64,000 nucleotides of DNA from Oscillospiraceae bacterium (GTDB lineage: Bacteria > Bacillota > Clostridia > Oscillospirales > CAG-272). The stretch lies in contig SVRP01000002.1 of the NCBI GenBank assembly GCA_015064735.1, forward strand, positions 1-64,000. The letters are read 5' to 3'. The notes beneath the pieces were generated by a model. That model did not search any database. It saw only the letters and a program-made list of their open reading frames with translations, and was not told where the DNA came from. A program made the position numbers and the translations under genes. Every line of letters starts with the position of its first letter. The stretch's first letter is position 1. This document shows positions 24,876 through 34,841 of this stretch, one piece after another.

Positions 24876-26705
24876 ATGAAGAAGTCAATTTTTAAAAGGG
24901 TTCTCGTGGCAATGCTTGCAGCTATTATGCTTCTCAGCATAGTTTCCTGTAATAAAAATGCCGCAGAGGAAAACTTGAACACACCCTCGGGTGATGATAC
25001 TACGACGACTGCCGATACGTCGGTATATTTTGACATAATAAAAGACGGCAAATGTATTCCCATCCGTTACGGTGCAGGAGCAACCGGCGCGGAAATTCAG
25101 ATTGCCAAGGGCGTTGCCGATAAAATAGGCAGAGCAACCGGTGCTGCCGTTGAATTGGATATATCTGTGTCTTACGATGCAAATAAGCTTGAAATCATTG
25201 TCGGACATGGCGCTGCCGCAGATTATCCCGAGGTTGAGCAGGCAATTTCCGAGCTCGGATACGGCGAAGGCCTTGCAAAGATGATCGGCAATAAGCTGGT
25301 CATAGTAGGTGCCGATACTGAGTCTATCGAGCTCGTAATAGATGAAATGGTCAAGGTATTCATGAATACCAAGGATGAAAACAACAACGTCAGGGTATCC
25401 GATAAATTCATCGTATCTCAGTGCGTTAACGAAATGATCGCCAAGATGCCTTTTTACGACGGATATACTCCTACGGTTGTTGACCGAAACGACGGTTGCT
25501 ATTCCTTTGAATTCAAGACCAACAAGAACGCTTTCGAAAAATACCTTAAGCTCTTGACAGACAGCGGATTTGAGCTTTACGCAAGCAATACCATTGATGA
25601 AAACGTTTACAATACGTACGTAAACGAGGAAACGGGAATAGTTGCTACGTCGATTTACGCTGAATTTAACGGTCAGTGCAGACTTCTTATGGAATGGCTC
25701 GACAATACCGAGCTTCCCACAAAGGCTGAGGACAACAAGTATACTCCCGTAGAGGGACTTGAATCCTCGATTACCCAGATAGGACTGTGGTATGCAAACG
25801 GAAATACCCCTCTTATATCTCCTCCTAACGCTGAGGGAAGAGAATACTACAACTACTTCAACGGTATGAGCTATGCTATCCGTCTTGCCGACGGAAGCTT
25901 CATAGTTGTTGACGGTGGACACGACAATCCTGTTTCGGCGCAGAATCTTTATAATATTCTTAAGGAACAGGCTCCCGACCCCGACAATATTGTAATCGCA
26001 GCATGGTTTATTTCTCATGACCACAGCGACCATACCGGAATTTTCGGCAATTTCATTGGAAAATACAAGGATGTAGAAATAGAAAGATTTATCTACAATT
26101 TCCCCGGTGAAGAACTTGGCAACGAGGAAGGGATGGGCAAGAAGCTCAGAAGCCTTATCAAAGGGTTCTACCCCAATGCAAAAATAATTAAGGCGCATCC
26201 CGGACAGGAATTCAATATCCGAAACGCAAAGATAACCATGCTCTACACCATGGACGTATACTTTAAGGATACGCTCAGCGATACCAACAACGCAAGCATC
26301 GTATGGAAGATGGAGCTTAACGGCAAGACCTTCATGTGTCTTGGCGATTACTCCGAGGGCGGTGATACACTGCTGAATCTTTATTCCGCCGAAACACTGA
26401 AGAGCGATATCGTTCAGGTCGCTCACCACGGTATAAGCGGCATGTCCAATGAAGTGTATGTGAAGATAGCTCCTGAATACGCGCTTTGGCCTGTTGCAAA
26501 CTTTGAGCTTGACTGGCCCGAACTCGGAGGACCTATTAAAATAGACGATACGTGGGAGGGCGAGATGAACAAATACATTCTCGATATGCCCGATGAAAAG
26601 GTATTCGTTGCTCGAGATAATGTAAGCATTATCGGTATTAGTAATAGTGGCAATATTACAACAAGCGTATATGAAACTGTAAGCGAATATCTTGGTGTAG
26701 AATGA
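24876..26705 (+). CDS. Lipoprotein with extracytoplasmic metallo-beta-lactamase-fold domain
   Basis: The 609-residue protein has a lipoprotein signal with lipobox IVSC (Cys25). The middle (about 45-270) is an uncharacterised alpha/beta region. The C-terminal part (about 310-600) is a metallo-beta-lactamase fold: VVDGGH, the metal motif SHDHSDHTG (HxHxDH), LGDYSEGG and VAHHGISG. The fold is nearest to ComEC/Rec2-type domains, so a nuclease, phosphodiesterase or other hydrolase on the cell surface is possible; substrate unknown. The whole mature protein is related to the last ~550 residues of the next gene's product, which starts 33 bp downstream. No close competence genes are present. Confidence 0.7.
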   Translation: MKKSIFKRVLVAMLAAIMLLSIVSCNKNAAEENLNTPSGDDTTTTADTSVYFDIIKDGKCIPIRYGAGATGAEIQIAKGVADKIGRATGAAVELDISVSYDANKLEIIVGHGAAADYPEVEQAISELGYGEGLAKMIGNKLVIVGADTESIELVIDEMVKVFMNTKDENNNVRVSDKFIVSQCVNEMIAKMPFYDGYTPTVVDRNDGCYSFEFKTNKNAFEKYLKLLTDSGFELYASNTIDENVYNTYVNEETGIVATSIYAEFNGQCRLLMEWLDNTELPTKAEDNKYTPVEGLESSITQIGLWYANGNTPLISPPNAEGREYYNYFNGMSYAIRLADGSFIVVDGGHDNPVSAQNLYNILKEQAPDPDNIVIAAWFISHDHSDHTGIFGNFIGKYKDVEIERFIYNFPGEELGNEEGMGKKLRSLIKGFYPNAKIIKAHPGQEFNIRNAKITMLYTMDVYFKDTLSDTNNASIVWKMELNGKTFMCLGDYSEGGDTLLNLYSAETLKSDIVQVAHHGISGMSNEVYVKIAPEYALWPVANFELDWPELGGPIKIDDTWEGEMNKYILDMPDEKVFVARDNVSIIGISNSGNITTSVYETVSEYLGVE

Positions 26706-26737
26706 ATTGCCGTAAATTGATTTAAGGAGAGACTCTC

Positions 26738-29700
26738 ATGAAAAGAATTTTATCATTGTTTCTTGCAGTGTTAATGGTAATGGCAATCGCAGTAACGGCG
26801 ATACCTACAGCCTTCGCAGCAGGAAACACCACAGAAGGTGCTGACGATGCTTATTTCAAAATAGGCGATCAGTACTACACCACACTTAAGGCTGCCCTTA
26901 CGGACGCAAAGGACGGCGACACTATCGAGATGCTTAAGAACTTCGATGACAGCACTACGGCAAATCTCGGTACGTATTCCAAAAACCTTACCATTAACGG
27001 TAACGGATTTACTTACACTGCGAAGAAGAATACAAACGCGTATTGGTTCTACATCAGCGGTGGAAAGACTCTTACTATCAATAATCTTAATCTGATAGCA
27101 CAGAGTGGTGTAGGAATAAACGGAGCAGGTGGAACTATCAACCTCAATGACTGTAACTTCCTTACCACCCACAGAATGGCGATAAGAACCAGCGGCGCTA
27201 AGTACGCTGAGTTCAATCTTAACAACACCGTTCTTGAGATCAACAGCGATACCAACGCAAACGGCGCTCAGGCTGAGCCTCTCGTTTACCTTGACGGAAC
27301 CGATTACAACATCCTTAACCTTACCGGTACCTCTAAGCTCATTAGAAGCACCAAGACCACCGGCAACCGTGGTAACTGCTCGATAATCAACGTTGTAGGC
27401 GGCGCCGGATACGTCGAGATCAATCTTGGCTCTGAGGCTGAAATCGTAATGAATCAGGCAACCGGAGCAACCAACGCACCTATAGGTATTCACCACAACG
27501 CAGCCAACGTAGTTGCGCTCAATCTTGAGAACGGCTCTACCTTCAGAGTTAATTCCAAGATACAGACCGCGCCTGTTTTCCTTAGCGTGGAAAACAACGG
27601 AAAGGGCTATGCTGTAAACGATAAGGGTTGTAACTGGCTCGTTTCGGACGAATCGGCAGCTCCCACTACTACGTACCTGTCCGACCTCACCACTTTTGAG
27701 GAGCTTGCTACTTCTCCTGAGACAGGTTATACCGCTTACACTACCGTAATTCCCGAAGCAAACAATTCCGACGATATTATCCGCTACTTTAACGGTACTT
27801 CTGTACTGTATACTTATGACCTTAAGGTTGCTATGAGCGGAGCAGTGAACGGCTCCTCTATTATCTTCCTCGGCGACGTTACCCAGAAGTCTGAAAACGG
27901 TATGTGCAGTACTTCCTCAAAGGCTGTTTCTTTCATAGGAAACGGATACACCCTTACGCTTAACGACAACACCGCGGGCGGAACCTTCCCCTTCCAGACG
28001 ACAAAGAATACCACTATCGCGAACTTTGAAAAGATAGCTACAACTACCGGTGGACTTCAGGTACATAATGGAACTACCGTAGTAACCAACACCGTGATTG
28101 AATCGGGTAACAGAGCGGGCGCTAAGATGTCCGGTGGCGCAGGAACAAACGCTCACCTGATCGTTAAGGATGCTGAAATATGCACCAACGCAAGCGCGCC
28201 TAACACCGAGGCTGTAGTTATATTTGAAAATGCCGGAACATATACGCTTACTCTCAGAGAAGGCGCAGAGCTTCGCAGAAACAACCCCAGCAAAGGCAAC
28301 GTTGAAAGTCAGGCATCTGTTCTCTATGCTGCAAATGCGGCCGGAAACTATACCATAAATATGGAGAGCGGCTCCAAGATGGCTACCGCGCCTATGTCCG
28401 GTAATGCGGCATGCTCTGTTATAGCGTTTAACAACACTGCGGGTAAGATGACAATAAACATGGAGGAGGGAGCATATCTCGTTTCCGAATCCTCTGTACT
28501 TACCACTCTTCATTTCGTATATGCCAATGTTGGAGCAAAGATAAAGCTCAATGCTCCCGCAGACGCGTTCCTCGCAACTTCTGCAACAACAACCGTACCG
28601 AACTATAACGAGGGTGCTGAGTACGGTGGATACACCGGCACGTTTGCAAAGAAAGAAACCTCTGACGTACCCGGTTACGACCAGTACGTTCTTACAAGAG
28701 GTAAGGCAAGCGCGAATAAGTTTAAGGTTGTAAACGCGTTCGGTGATACCGTATACGTTGATACAATGGCAAAGGTATTTGCGTTCTCCACTGCAACCGT
28801 AACTATGCTTGAGGACGTGAACGAGAGCGGAAGCGGATATACCGTTGCTGCAGGCAAAAATATAACTCTTGACCTTAACGGTAAGAAGTATACCAATACC
28901 GCTTCGAGCTATGTTATTGGTTCTATGAAGGGTAACCTTACCATTAAGAACGGTACCTTCAGTGTTAAGAGAGGTATTGTAGTTCAGGCAGGCGGCGTTC
29001 TTAACTTCGACGGCGCAACTGCATCCTCCACAGAAAGACCTCTTATTAAGCTCAACGGAGCAGGAACCACCACTGCTAATATCAACAACTCTAACCTTAG
29101 CATAAATGCAAACGGCGAGAACCTTATTCTTATAGAGCAAGGAACCGACGGCTTCCTTAACGTAACCGGCAACTCTGTTCTATCTCATGTTGGCGCGGCT
29201 GCAGGTCGTCCTAATTGTTCGGTAATCACCGTTCAGCAGAATAATGTTACAGACGCGGACGTTGACGCGACCATCACAATCGGAGCGGGCGCAAAGCTTC
29301 ACTCCGCATACGCTTTGGACAACAGTAACAAGACCAACGCGGGAGCTTGTATTCTTGATATGACCTACGGTAAGATTGATATAATTCTTGAAAAGGATTC
29401 TATCCTTGCAATCGACCGTAAGTTTGCGGCAGAGACGTACTTCATCTGGGAATCCAGAACTAGCGGTTCTTCTACTAACGCAGATACCGGTGTTACAACC
29501 ACCAAGAACGGTAAGACGACTATTACCGACAAGGGAGCTATTTACTCCGCAAATGCAACCGCATTGGCTAACGGTGTACATTTCCCCGCAATCGCAAAGA
29601 GCGGTGAAACCCAGATGGGCTTCCTTGGCAGCGACGGTAAGTTTTATCACACAGGTAAGAACGTTGCTACAGCAGAGGAAACCGTAACCTTCTCGCCCAT

Positions 29701-31879
29701 ATACTATGGCACAGACGACTTTGGATTGGTATACGGTGCATCACTCCGTACGATCAAGAACGAGATTGGAATACGTTTTTCCGGATATTTTTCGGATTTA
29801 CTTAAGAATACTTTAGGAAACAACGTTACGTTTGGAATGGCAATAGCTCCCGGAAAAACTACAGCCGATGACCCTGTTGCAAATACCTCGAATCTCTTCG
29901 TAAAGAGTACTAAAAATCAAACAAAACGTACCATTGCAGGAAAAACATACGAAAATGTATATCATGTAGCAGTAATTTATCCCTATAATTTTGAGACCCT
30001 AAACGAGGCTACAAAGACTAATGCATATTTTCTTTCCCTTGCAACCCGTGCGTATTTTGAGATAACCTATGCTGACGGATCAACTGTAAAGTATTACACA
30101 ACGCTTACATCGGATAATATTCGTTGTATGGCACAGATCGCTCAGAATCTCGATGACACAGGAGAAACTAACGACGTAATAACAGACATTGTAAATACAA
30201 TCCAAACGACAAACGTTGAAAAGTATTATAACTATTTAATCAAAAACGGCACCGGTGTGGGGGTTGTATATCCTTCAGGTGCATCTGATGAAGTAATGGC
30301 TGCCGCAAACAAGATTGCTGCGAAGCTTGGTGTAACTGCAAAGGTTGCAGGTACATACAATGCAAACACAGTTGAGATAGTGGTGGGCAATGTAAACTAT
30401 ACTGAGGTTACGTCTCTTACTTCGGCACTCGGATATTTTGAGGGTGCGGTTAAAGTATCGGGTAAGAAGGTAGTCGTTGCCGGATATGATGATACATGTA
30501 TTGCTCTTGCTGCAGATAAGCTCATTGCAAACATTTCTAAGAAGACTCTTTACAATGGAGACGTAATTATAAGCAAGACCTACGAAGAGCATGTTTCTTC
30601 AAATACAACGGTATCCGAGCTTCCCAGAATTTCCGGATATACTCTTGATATGGTAGATACCGCAGACAACTGTTATATGCTTGAGCTTGGAACTTCATCT
30701 TCTGCTACAAGTGGAAAGTTCAGTACGTTCAAAATGGCTCTTGAAAATGACGGATATAGCCTTTACGCGTATAAGACTATAGAAAAGAACAGTTACTACA
30801 CCTACACTAACGGTAAGGTTATTGTAACCTTGTTGTCCTTTACTCCTTCATCAAGTACTCAGTATACACACAGGCTTCTTGTTGAACCTTATGAAAAGGG
30901 AAAGCTTCCTACTAAGGTTGCGGACAATAAGTATACTCCCATAAGCGGACTTGAATCTACTATAACTCAGGTAGGTTTGTGGTATGCAAGTCCCAGCAAG
31001 CCCCTTATAGATCCTCCCAATAGTGAAGGAAGAGAATTCTACAACTACTTTAACGGAATGAGCTATGTGATTCGTCTTGCTGATGGAAGCTTTATTGTTG
31101 TGGACGGTGGACACAATAACCCCGTTTCTATACAGAATCTTTACGATATTCTTAAGAAACAGGCACCCAATCCTGACAATATTGTGGTAGCAGCATGGTT
31201 CTTATCTCATAATCATGATGACCATATCGGATTTTTCTCCGGATTTGCAAGTAAGTTTAATGATATTACCGTTGAAAGATTTGTCTATAATTTCCCTGCG
31301 GGATCAGCAAGTAAAAATTTCACCGACAATGTAATCAAGTACTATCCCGAAGCATCTATAATCAAGGCGCACCCCGGACAGGAATTCAATATCCGAAACG
31401 CAAAGATAACTATGCTCTATACAGCAGATGTGTATACCAAAGAAACGATGACAGATACGAATAACGCGTCTATTGTATGGAAGATGGAGCTTAACGGTAA
31501 GACCTTTATGTGTCTTGGTGATTACTCTGAAAGCGGTGATACTTTGATGAAACTTTATACTGCAACTACATTGAAGAGCGATATCGTACAGGTTGCTCAC
31601 CACGGTATAAGCGGTATGTCAAATGACGTGTATGTGAAGATAGCTCCCGAATACGCATTCTGGCCGGTAGCTAACTTCCAACTTGATTGGAACGGTATTG
31701 GCGGAAATAAACCCATCGACCTTACTCAGGGTTCAAAGTATACCATGAACAAATACATTCTTGATATGCCCGATGAAAAGGTATTTGTTGCACGTGATGA
31801 TGTAGCCGTAATGACTATCAGCGGTGGAAAAGTAACCACTAATGTCTACGATACTGTTTCTGCGTACGTTAATAATTAA
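26738..31879 (+). CDS. Giant secreted fusion: beta-helix repeats plus metallo-beta-lactamase-fold domain
   Basis: The 1713-residue protein has a Sec signal peptide (cleavage near AFA-AG, about 28). Residues about 40-970 form three blocks, each opening with a motif such as FKIGDQYYTTLKAALTDAKD followed by turns rich in Asn, Thr and Gly; this is the pattern of right-handed parallel beta-helices. Residues about 1000-1150 form a separate domain (RTIKNEIGIRFSGYF onward), also present at the end of the 832-residue neighbour. Residues about 1165-1713 are a second copy of the preceding lipoprotein, including LSHNHDDHIG, GDYSES and VAHHGISG. No LPXTG anchor is visible. Role unknown; a surface enzyme with a carbohydrate- or adhesion-related helix is a guess. 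Confidence 0.68.
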   Translation: MKRILSLFLAVLMVMAIAVTAIPTAFAAGNTTEGADDAYFKIGDQYYTTLKAALTDAKDGDTIEMLKNFDDSTTANLGTYSKNLTINGNGFTYTAKKNTNAYWFYISGGKTLTINNLNLIAQSGVGINGAGGTINLNDCNFLTTHRMAIRTSGAKYAEFNLNNTVLEINSDTNANGAQAEPLVYLDGTDYNILNLTGTSKLIRSTKTTGNRGNCSIINVVGGAGYVEINLGSEAEIVMNQATGATNAPIGIHHNAANVVALNLENGSTFRVNSKIQTAPVFLSVENNGKGYAVNDKGCNWLVSDESAAPTTTYLSDLTTFEELATSPETGYTAYTTVIPEANNSDDIIRYFNGTSVLYTYDLKVAMSGAVNGSSIIFLGDVTQKSENGMCSTSSKAVSFIGNGYTLTLNDNTAGGTFPFQTTKNTTIANFEKIATTTGGLQVHNGTTVVTNTVIESGNRAGAKMSGGAGTNAHLIVKDAEICTNASAPNTEAVVIFENAGTYTLTLREGAELRRNNPSKGNVESQASVLYAANAAGNYTINMESGSKMATAPMSGNAACSVIAFNNTAGKMTINMEEGAYLVSESSVLTTLHFVYANVGAKIKLNAPADAFLATSATTTVPNYNEGAEYGGYTGTFAKKETSDVPGYDQYVLTRGKASANKFKVVNAFGDTVYVDTMAKVFAFSTATVTMLEDVNESGSGYTVAAGKNITLDLNGKKYTNTASSYVIGSMKGNLTIKNGTFSVKRGIVVQAGGVLNFDGATASSTERPLIKLNGAGTTTANINNSNLSINANGENLILIEQGTDGFLNVTGNSVLSHVGAAAGRPNCSVITVQQNNVTDADVDATITIGAGAKLHSAYALDNSNKTNAGACILDMTYGKIDIILEKDSILAIDRKFAAETYFIWESRTSGSSTNADTGVTTTKNGKTTITDKGAIYSANATALANGVHFPAIAKSGETQMGFLGSDGKFYHTGKNVATAEETVTFSPIYYGTDDFGLVYGASLRTIKNEIGIRFSGYFSDLLKNTLGNNVTFGMAIAPGKTTADDPVANTSNLFVKSTKNQTKRTIAGKTYENVYHVAVIYPYNFETLNEATKTNAYFLSLATRAYFEITYADGSTVKYYTTLTSDNIRCMAQIAQNLDDTGETNDVITDIVNTIQTTNVEKYYNYLIKNGTGVGVVYPSGASDEVMAAANKIAAKLGVTAKVAGTYNANTVEIVVGNVNYTEVTSLTSALGYFEGAVKVSGKKVVVAGYDDTCIALAADKLIANISKKTLYNGDVIISKTYEEHVSSNTTVSELPRISGYTLDMVDTADNCYMLELGTSSSATSGKFSTFKMALENDGYSLYAYKTIEKNSYYTYTNGKVIVTLLSFTPSSSTQYTHRLLVEPYEKGKLPTKVADNKYTPISGLESTITQVGLWYASPSKPLIDPPNSEGREFYNYFNGMSYVIRLADGSFIVVDGGHNNPVSIQNLYDILKKQAPNPDNIVVAAWFLSHNHDDHIGFFSGFASKFNDITVERFVYNFPAGSASKNFTDNVIKYYPEASIIKAHPGQEFNIRNAKITMLYTADVYTKETMTDTNNASIVWKMELNGKTFMCLGDYSESGDTLMKLYTATTLKSDIVQVAHHGISGMSNDVYVKIAPEYAFWPVANFQLDWNGIGGNKPIDLTQGSKYTMNKYILDMPDEKVFVARDDVAVMTISGGKVTTNVYDTVSAYVNN

Positions 31880-31954
31880 AACTCGTAAGTAGTTCATAGA
31901 AATCATTAAAGTAGTAATTTTGACACATTTGCAACAAATTAAGGCGGTATCAAT

Positions 31955-32236
31955 ATGAAAAAGATATTGGTTTGTTTACTTATCCTTTGCTTGGTTTCGA
32001 CAATCGTTTGCGCGTGCGAAAGCAGAGATAATACTGAAACTAATAATGACGGGTCAATCACAGTAGATGGCGATTCCAATTCTTCCGATGACGGTGGAAC
32101 AAATGATTCTGATACGTATGGAGAATCTAACAGCTCCTCTGACGACGGAAGCTCCGATTCCTCGGATACTGAAGCGGTTGATTATGATGATACTGCAACC
32201 GCGCTTCCAAATTGGTTTGAAAAAACCGAAGCATAA
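31955..32236 (+). CDS. Small acidic lipoprotein
   Basis: The 93-residue protein has a short signal peptide and lipobox VCAC (second Cys about residue 22). The mature part is almost entirely Ser, Asp, Asn, Gly and Glu, and is likely disordered and strongly negative, ending PNWFEKTEA. It is a paralogue of the protein at 34842 (same signal region and ETNNDG). Each follows a beta-helix gene, which suggests a structural or anchoring partner. No known family recognised. Confidence 0.65.
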   Translation: MKKILVCLLILCLVSTIVCACESRDNTETNNDGSITVDGDSNSSDDGGTNDSDTYGESNSSSDDGSSDSSDTEAVDYDDTATALPNWFEKTEA

Positions 32237-32247
32237 TAATTTTTAAA

Positions 32248-32290
32248 GAAAATTGCTTGTATTTGTGTAATACAAGTGCAAGCAATTTCT
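32248..32290 (+). terminator. Hairpin between lipoprotein and beta-helix gene
   Basis: AAATTGCTTG (32250-32259) pairs with CAAGCAATTT (32279-32288), with an inner CTTGTATT/AATACAAG alternative. The T-run is short, so termination may be partial; the next gene has no obvious promoter of its own. Confidence 0.6.
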
Positions 32291-32322
32291 AATAAAAACA
32301 AAAAGAAAGGAACTTATAGCTT

Positions 32323-34821
32323 ATGAAAAAGTATTTATCACTCTTTCTTGCTATCGTAATGGTTTTAACCATTGCAATCCCCGTATTTGCGGCTGACGAG
32401 AATAGCCCGTTCAAAATAGGAGATATCTATTATGACACTCTTCTCGAAGCTGTAGCTGCGGCAGAAGACGGCGACACCATCGAAATGCTCAAGGATTACA
32501 CGATGGACGGTGTAACCCAGAACCAGATTAAAATCACAAAGAGCATTACCATTGATGGAGGTAACCACACGTTAACCTTCAATGCCAGCGCGGCTAACGT
32601 ATTCCCAATATTGGTTGATGCTGCCGGAAAAGTAGTAACAATTCAGAACTTTGCGGAAATTACGTCTTCCGGTGGCGGTATTTCGGTTGGAAACGGTACT
32701 CTTAACCTTAACGGCGTTACCGTAACAGGTAAGGGACGTGCTGCTGTTAAAACTCAGAATGGTAGCGCTGCAAAGGCTATCAACGTTGAAAATTCTACTA
32801 TCAGAATGGCGCTTGACGCAGGTAAGACCGAGGCTACCATGATCCTCTCCGGAGGTCAGGCATCTACTCTTACTCTCGGAAACGGCGCAGTTGTTGAAAA
32901 GGCAAGTAAGGCTAATAGCGCGACAATGTCTCAGTCCTCGGTTATCTACTTCCTGGATAACGGTGCTCACTCTATCGTGATGAACTCCGGCTCCAAGATA
33001 ATCGCAAAGCAGGCAGTTGACCACAACGCAACTACCGTTATCGGACTTGCCGATGCTAAAGGCGCAAACGCTATTACGATAAATGAAGGCGCGCATTTTG
33101 TCGTAGAAACTTCGATTCCTACCGTATATTTCCTTAGCTCCAACGTTGGTGGTAATACGACTATTACCGCTCATGATAATGCCTTCCTTGTTAAAGAAGA
33201 CCTGACCCCCACTCTTCCCGGTTATACCGCGGATATGACACACGGTGGAACGGCATACAACTGGGAGGAGAGCACTTCTTCCGTTGCCGGATATAAGGCT
33301 TACAAGATGGTTGAAAATACCAACGTTGATTATAACTTTGAAATTATAAAAGGCGAGGATTCTGCTAATTTCGCGGGTTCATTGAAGGACGCGCTTAATC
33401 TCTCTACCGACGGTTCAACAATCAAGTTCCTTAAGGACTACACAAACGCTGATGTAGGAATAACCCTTTCCGGTAAGAGCATTACGGTTGACCTTAACAA
33501 CTTTAAGCTCGGAAACTCCAACGGCAGCAACTATTTTATTACTTCCCTTAAGTCCGGTCTTACCTTTAAGAACGGTACTGTTGAGACCATTCGCGGAATT
33601 GTTGTTCAGGATGGCGGACATCTTGCGTTTGAAAACGTAACCGCTACTGCTATTCAAAACGGTTCTAGTGAAAGACCTATGGTTAAGCTCAGTGGAAAGG
33701 GCGCAACCAGGCTTACTGTAAACAATGCTACTCTTGAATTGAAGGGCACCAACGGTGAATCCTTGATTCTTTGCGAGCATGGAACTACCGCTACTATTAA
33801 TGTTACCGGAAACTCTGTAATTAAGTACAGCGGTAACGTTAAGGGTAATGACCAAAACCACGTTGCGATAGCTGTTCAGAAGGGTAACACCGACGGTACT
33901 AGCCTTACACTCAATGTAGGTGCAGGCTCCAGCCTTGTTGCTGCTCATATTGGCAATGCAGACAGAGCGGGAAAGATAGCTGCTATTATTGCTGACCAGA
34001 CTAACGGAACAATTACCGTTAACCTCGAAGCAGGCGCAACTCTTAAGGCTGACCGTACTCTCGGTGCAGACAACGTAACTAAGACCGCGTTCATTAATCA
34101 GGTTGGTTCTTTGGGCCTTGAGGGTGAAAACTTTGTTAATGACAACGGAGCAAACTGGGTAATCAGCGCTGACGTTGCAAAGCAGGGAATTGCTCTTCCC
34201 GCAAACGTATTTGGTTACAAGATAGGCGACAATATCGTTAATCTTGCAGAAGGAAACGTATACAAGAATGAAGCAGCTACCGAGGCTGTAACAATTTCTG
34301 CTATATTCTACTCCTTCAAGCCCGAAATGATCAAGGGTGCAGCTATGAGACTTGAGCTTCCTTTCGGTCTCAGATTCGGCGCAACTATCAGTGCTGATGA
34401 ATTTGAAGCGATAAAAGTTCTTGATCCTAACGCTGAGGTTGGATTTGTAGTTGCTAAGAAGGGCGACGCAGGCTCTAAATTTGATACTGCCACTATGATG
34501 GAAAGTAAATATAAGTTCATGCCTGCTACTACCGTTGTAAACGCTGATGGTACCGTAACCTTTGAGACTAACGTATATATTGGCGAGGATAGCGTAATTA
34601 CTTCCGCTGATAAGTCCGGCTTCAAGACAAACGTTGCTGCAAAGGCGTACGTTAAGGCTACCATCGGAGGTCAGGAAGTATACTACTTTGCGGATTACAG
34701 CATGGCTGAAAACAGCCGTTCCTTGTACAACGTTGCTCAGTCCTACGTGGCAGACACTGTAGACGGTTCTACCGAAAACATTGTTGCTAACTACATCATC
34801 GCTGTTAGCGAAGCAAAATAA
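32323..34821 (+). CDS. Secreted beta-helix repeat protein
   Basis: The 832-residue protein carries a Sec signal peptide (cleavage near VFA-AD, about 24). It contains two beta-helix-type blocks, opening at FKIGDIYYDTLLEAVAAAED (about 31) and at residue ~345, with DGDTIEMLKDY and DGSTIKFLKDY echoing each other. The C-terminal ~170 residues (from about KGAAMRLELPFGLRFG) match the middle domain of the 1713-residue neighbour. It lacks the metallo-beta-lactamase part. No sortase motif or transmembrane anchor is visible. It may be an adhesin, a matrix protein or a carbohydrate-binding scaffold; catalytic residues cannot be assigned. Confidence 0.68.
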   Translation: MKKYLSLFLAIVMVLTIAIPVFAADENSPFKIGDIYYDTLLEAVAAAEDGDTIEMLKDYTMDGVTQNQIKITKSITIDGGNHTLTFNASAANVFPILVDAAGKVVTIQNFAEITSSGGGISVGNGTLNLNGVTVTGKGRAAVKTQNGSAAKAINVENSTIRMALDAGKTEATMILSGGQASTLTLGNGAVVEKASKANSATMSQSSVIYFLDNGAHSIVMNSGSKIIAKQAVDHNATTVIGLADAKGANAITINEGAHFVVETSIPTVYFLSSNVGGNTTITAHDNAFLVKEDLTPTLPGYTADMTHGGTAYNWEESTSSVAGYKAYKMVENTNVDYNFEIIKGEDSANFAGSLKDALNLSTDGSTIKFLKDYTNADVGITLSGKSITVDLNNFKLGNSNGSNYFITSLKSGLTFKNGTVETIRGIVVQDGGHLAFENVTATAIQNGSSERPMVKLSGKGATRLTVNNATLELKGTNGESLILCEHGTTATINVTGNSVIKYSGNVKGNDQNHVAIAVQKGNTDGTSLTLNVGAGSSLVAAHIGNADRAGKIAAIIADQTNGTITVNLEAGATLKADRTLGADNVTKTAFINQVGSLGLEGENFVNDNGANWVISADVAKQGIALPANVFGYKIGDNIVNLAEGNVYKNEAATEAVTISAIFYSFKPEMIKGAAMRLELPFGLRFGATISADEFEAIKVLDPNAEVGFVVAKKGDAGSKFDTATMMESKYKFMPATTVVNADGTVTFETNVYIGEDSVITSADKSGFKTNVAAKAYVKATIGGQEVYYFADYSMAENSRSLYNVAQSYVADTVDGSTENIVANYIIAVSEAK

Positions 34822-34841
34822 GAAAGGTTAGGTAATTGAAT

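Noticed and set aside
24885..26429. Long open frame (514 codons) on the minus strand
   Set aside because: Lies wholly opposite the metallo-beta-lactamase lipoprotein gene, has no ribosome binding site, and its product is Val/Ile/Cys-rich without recognisable motifs: a shadow frame.
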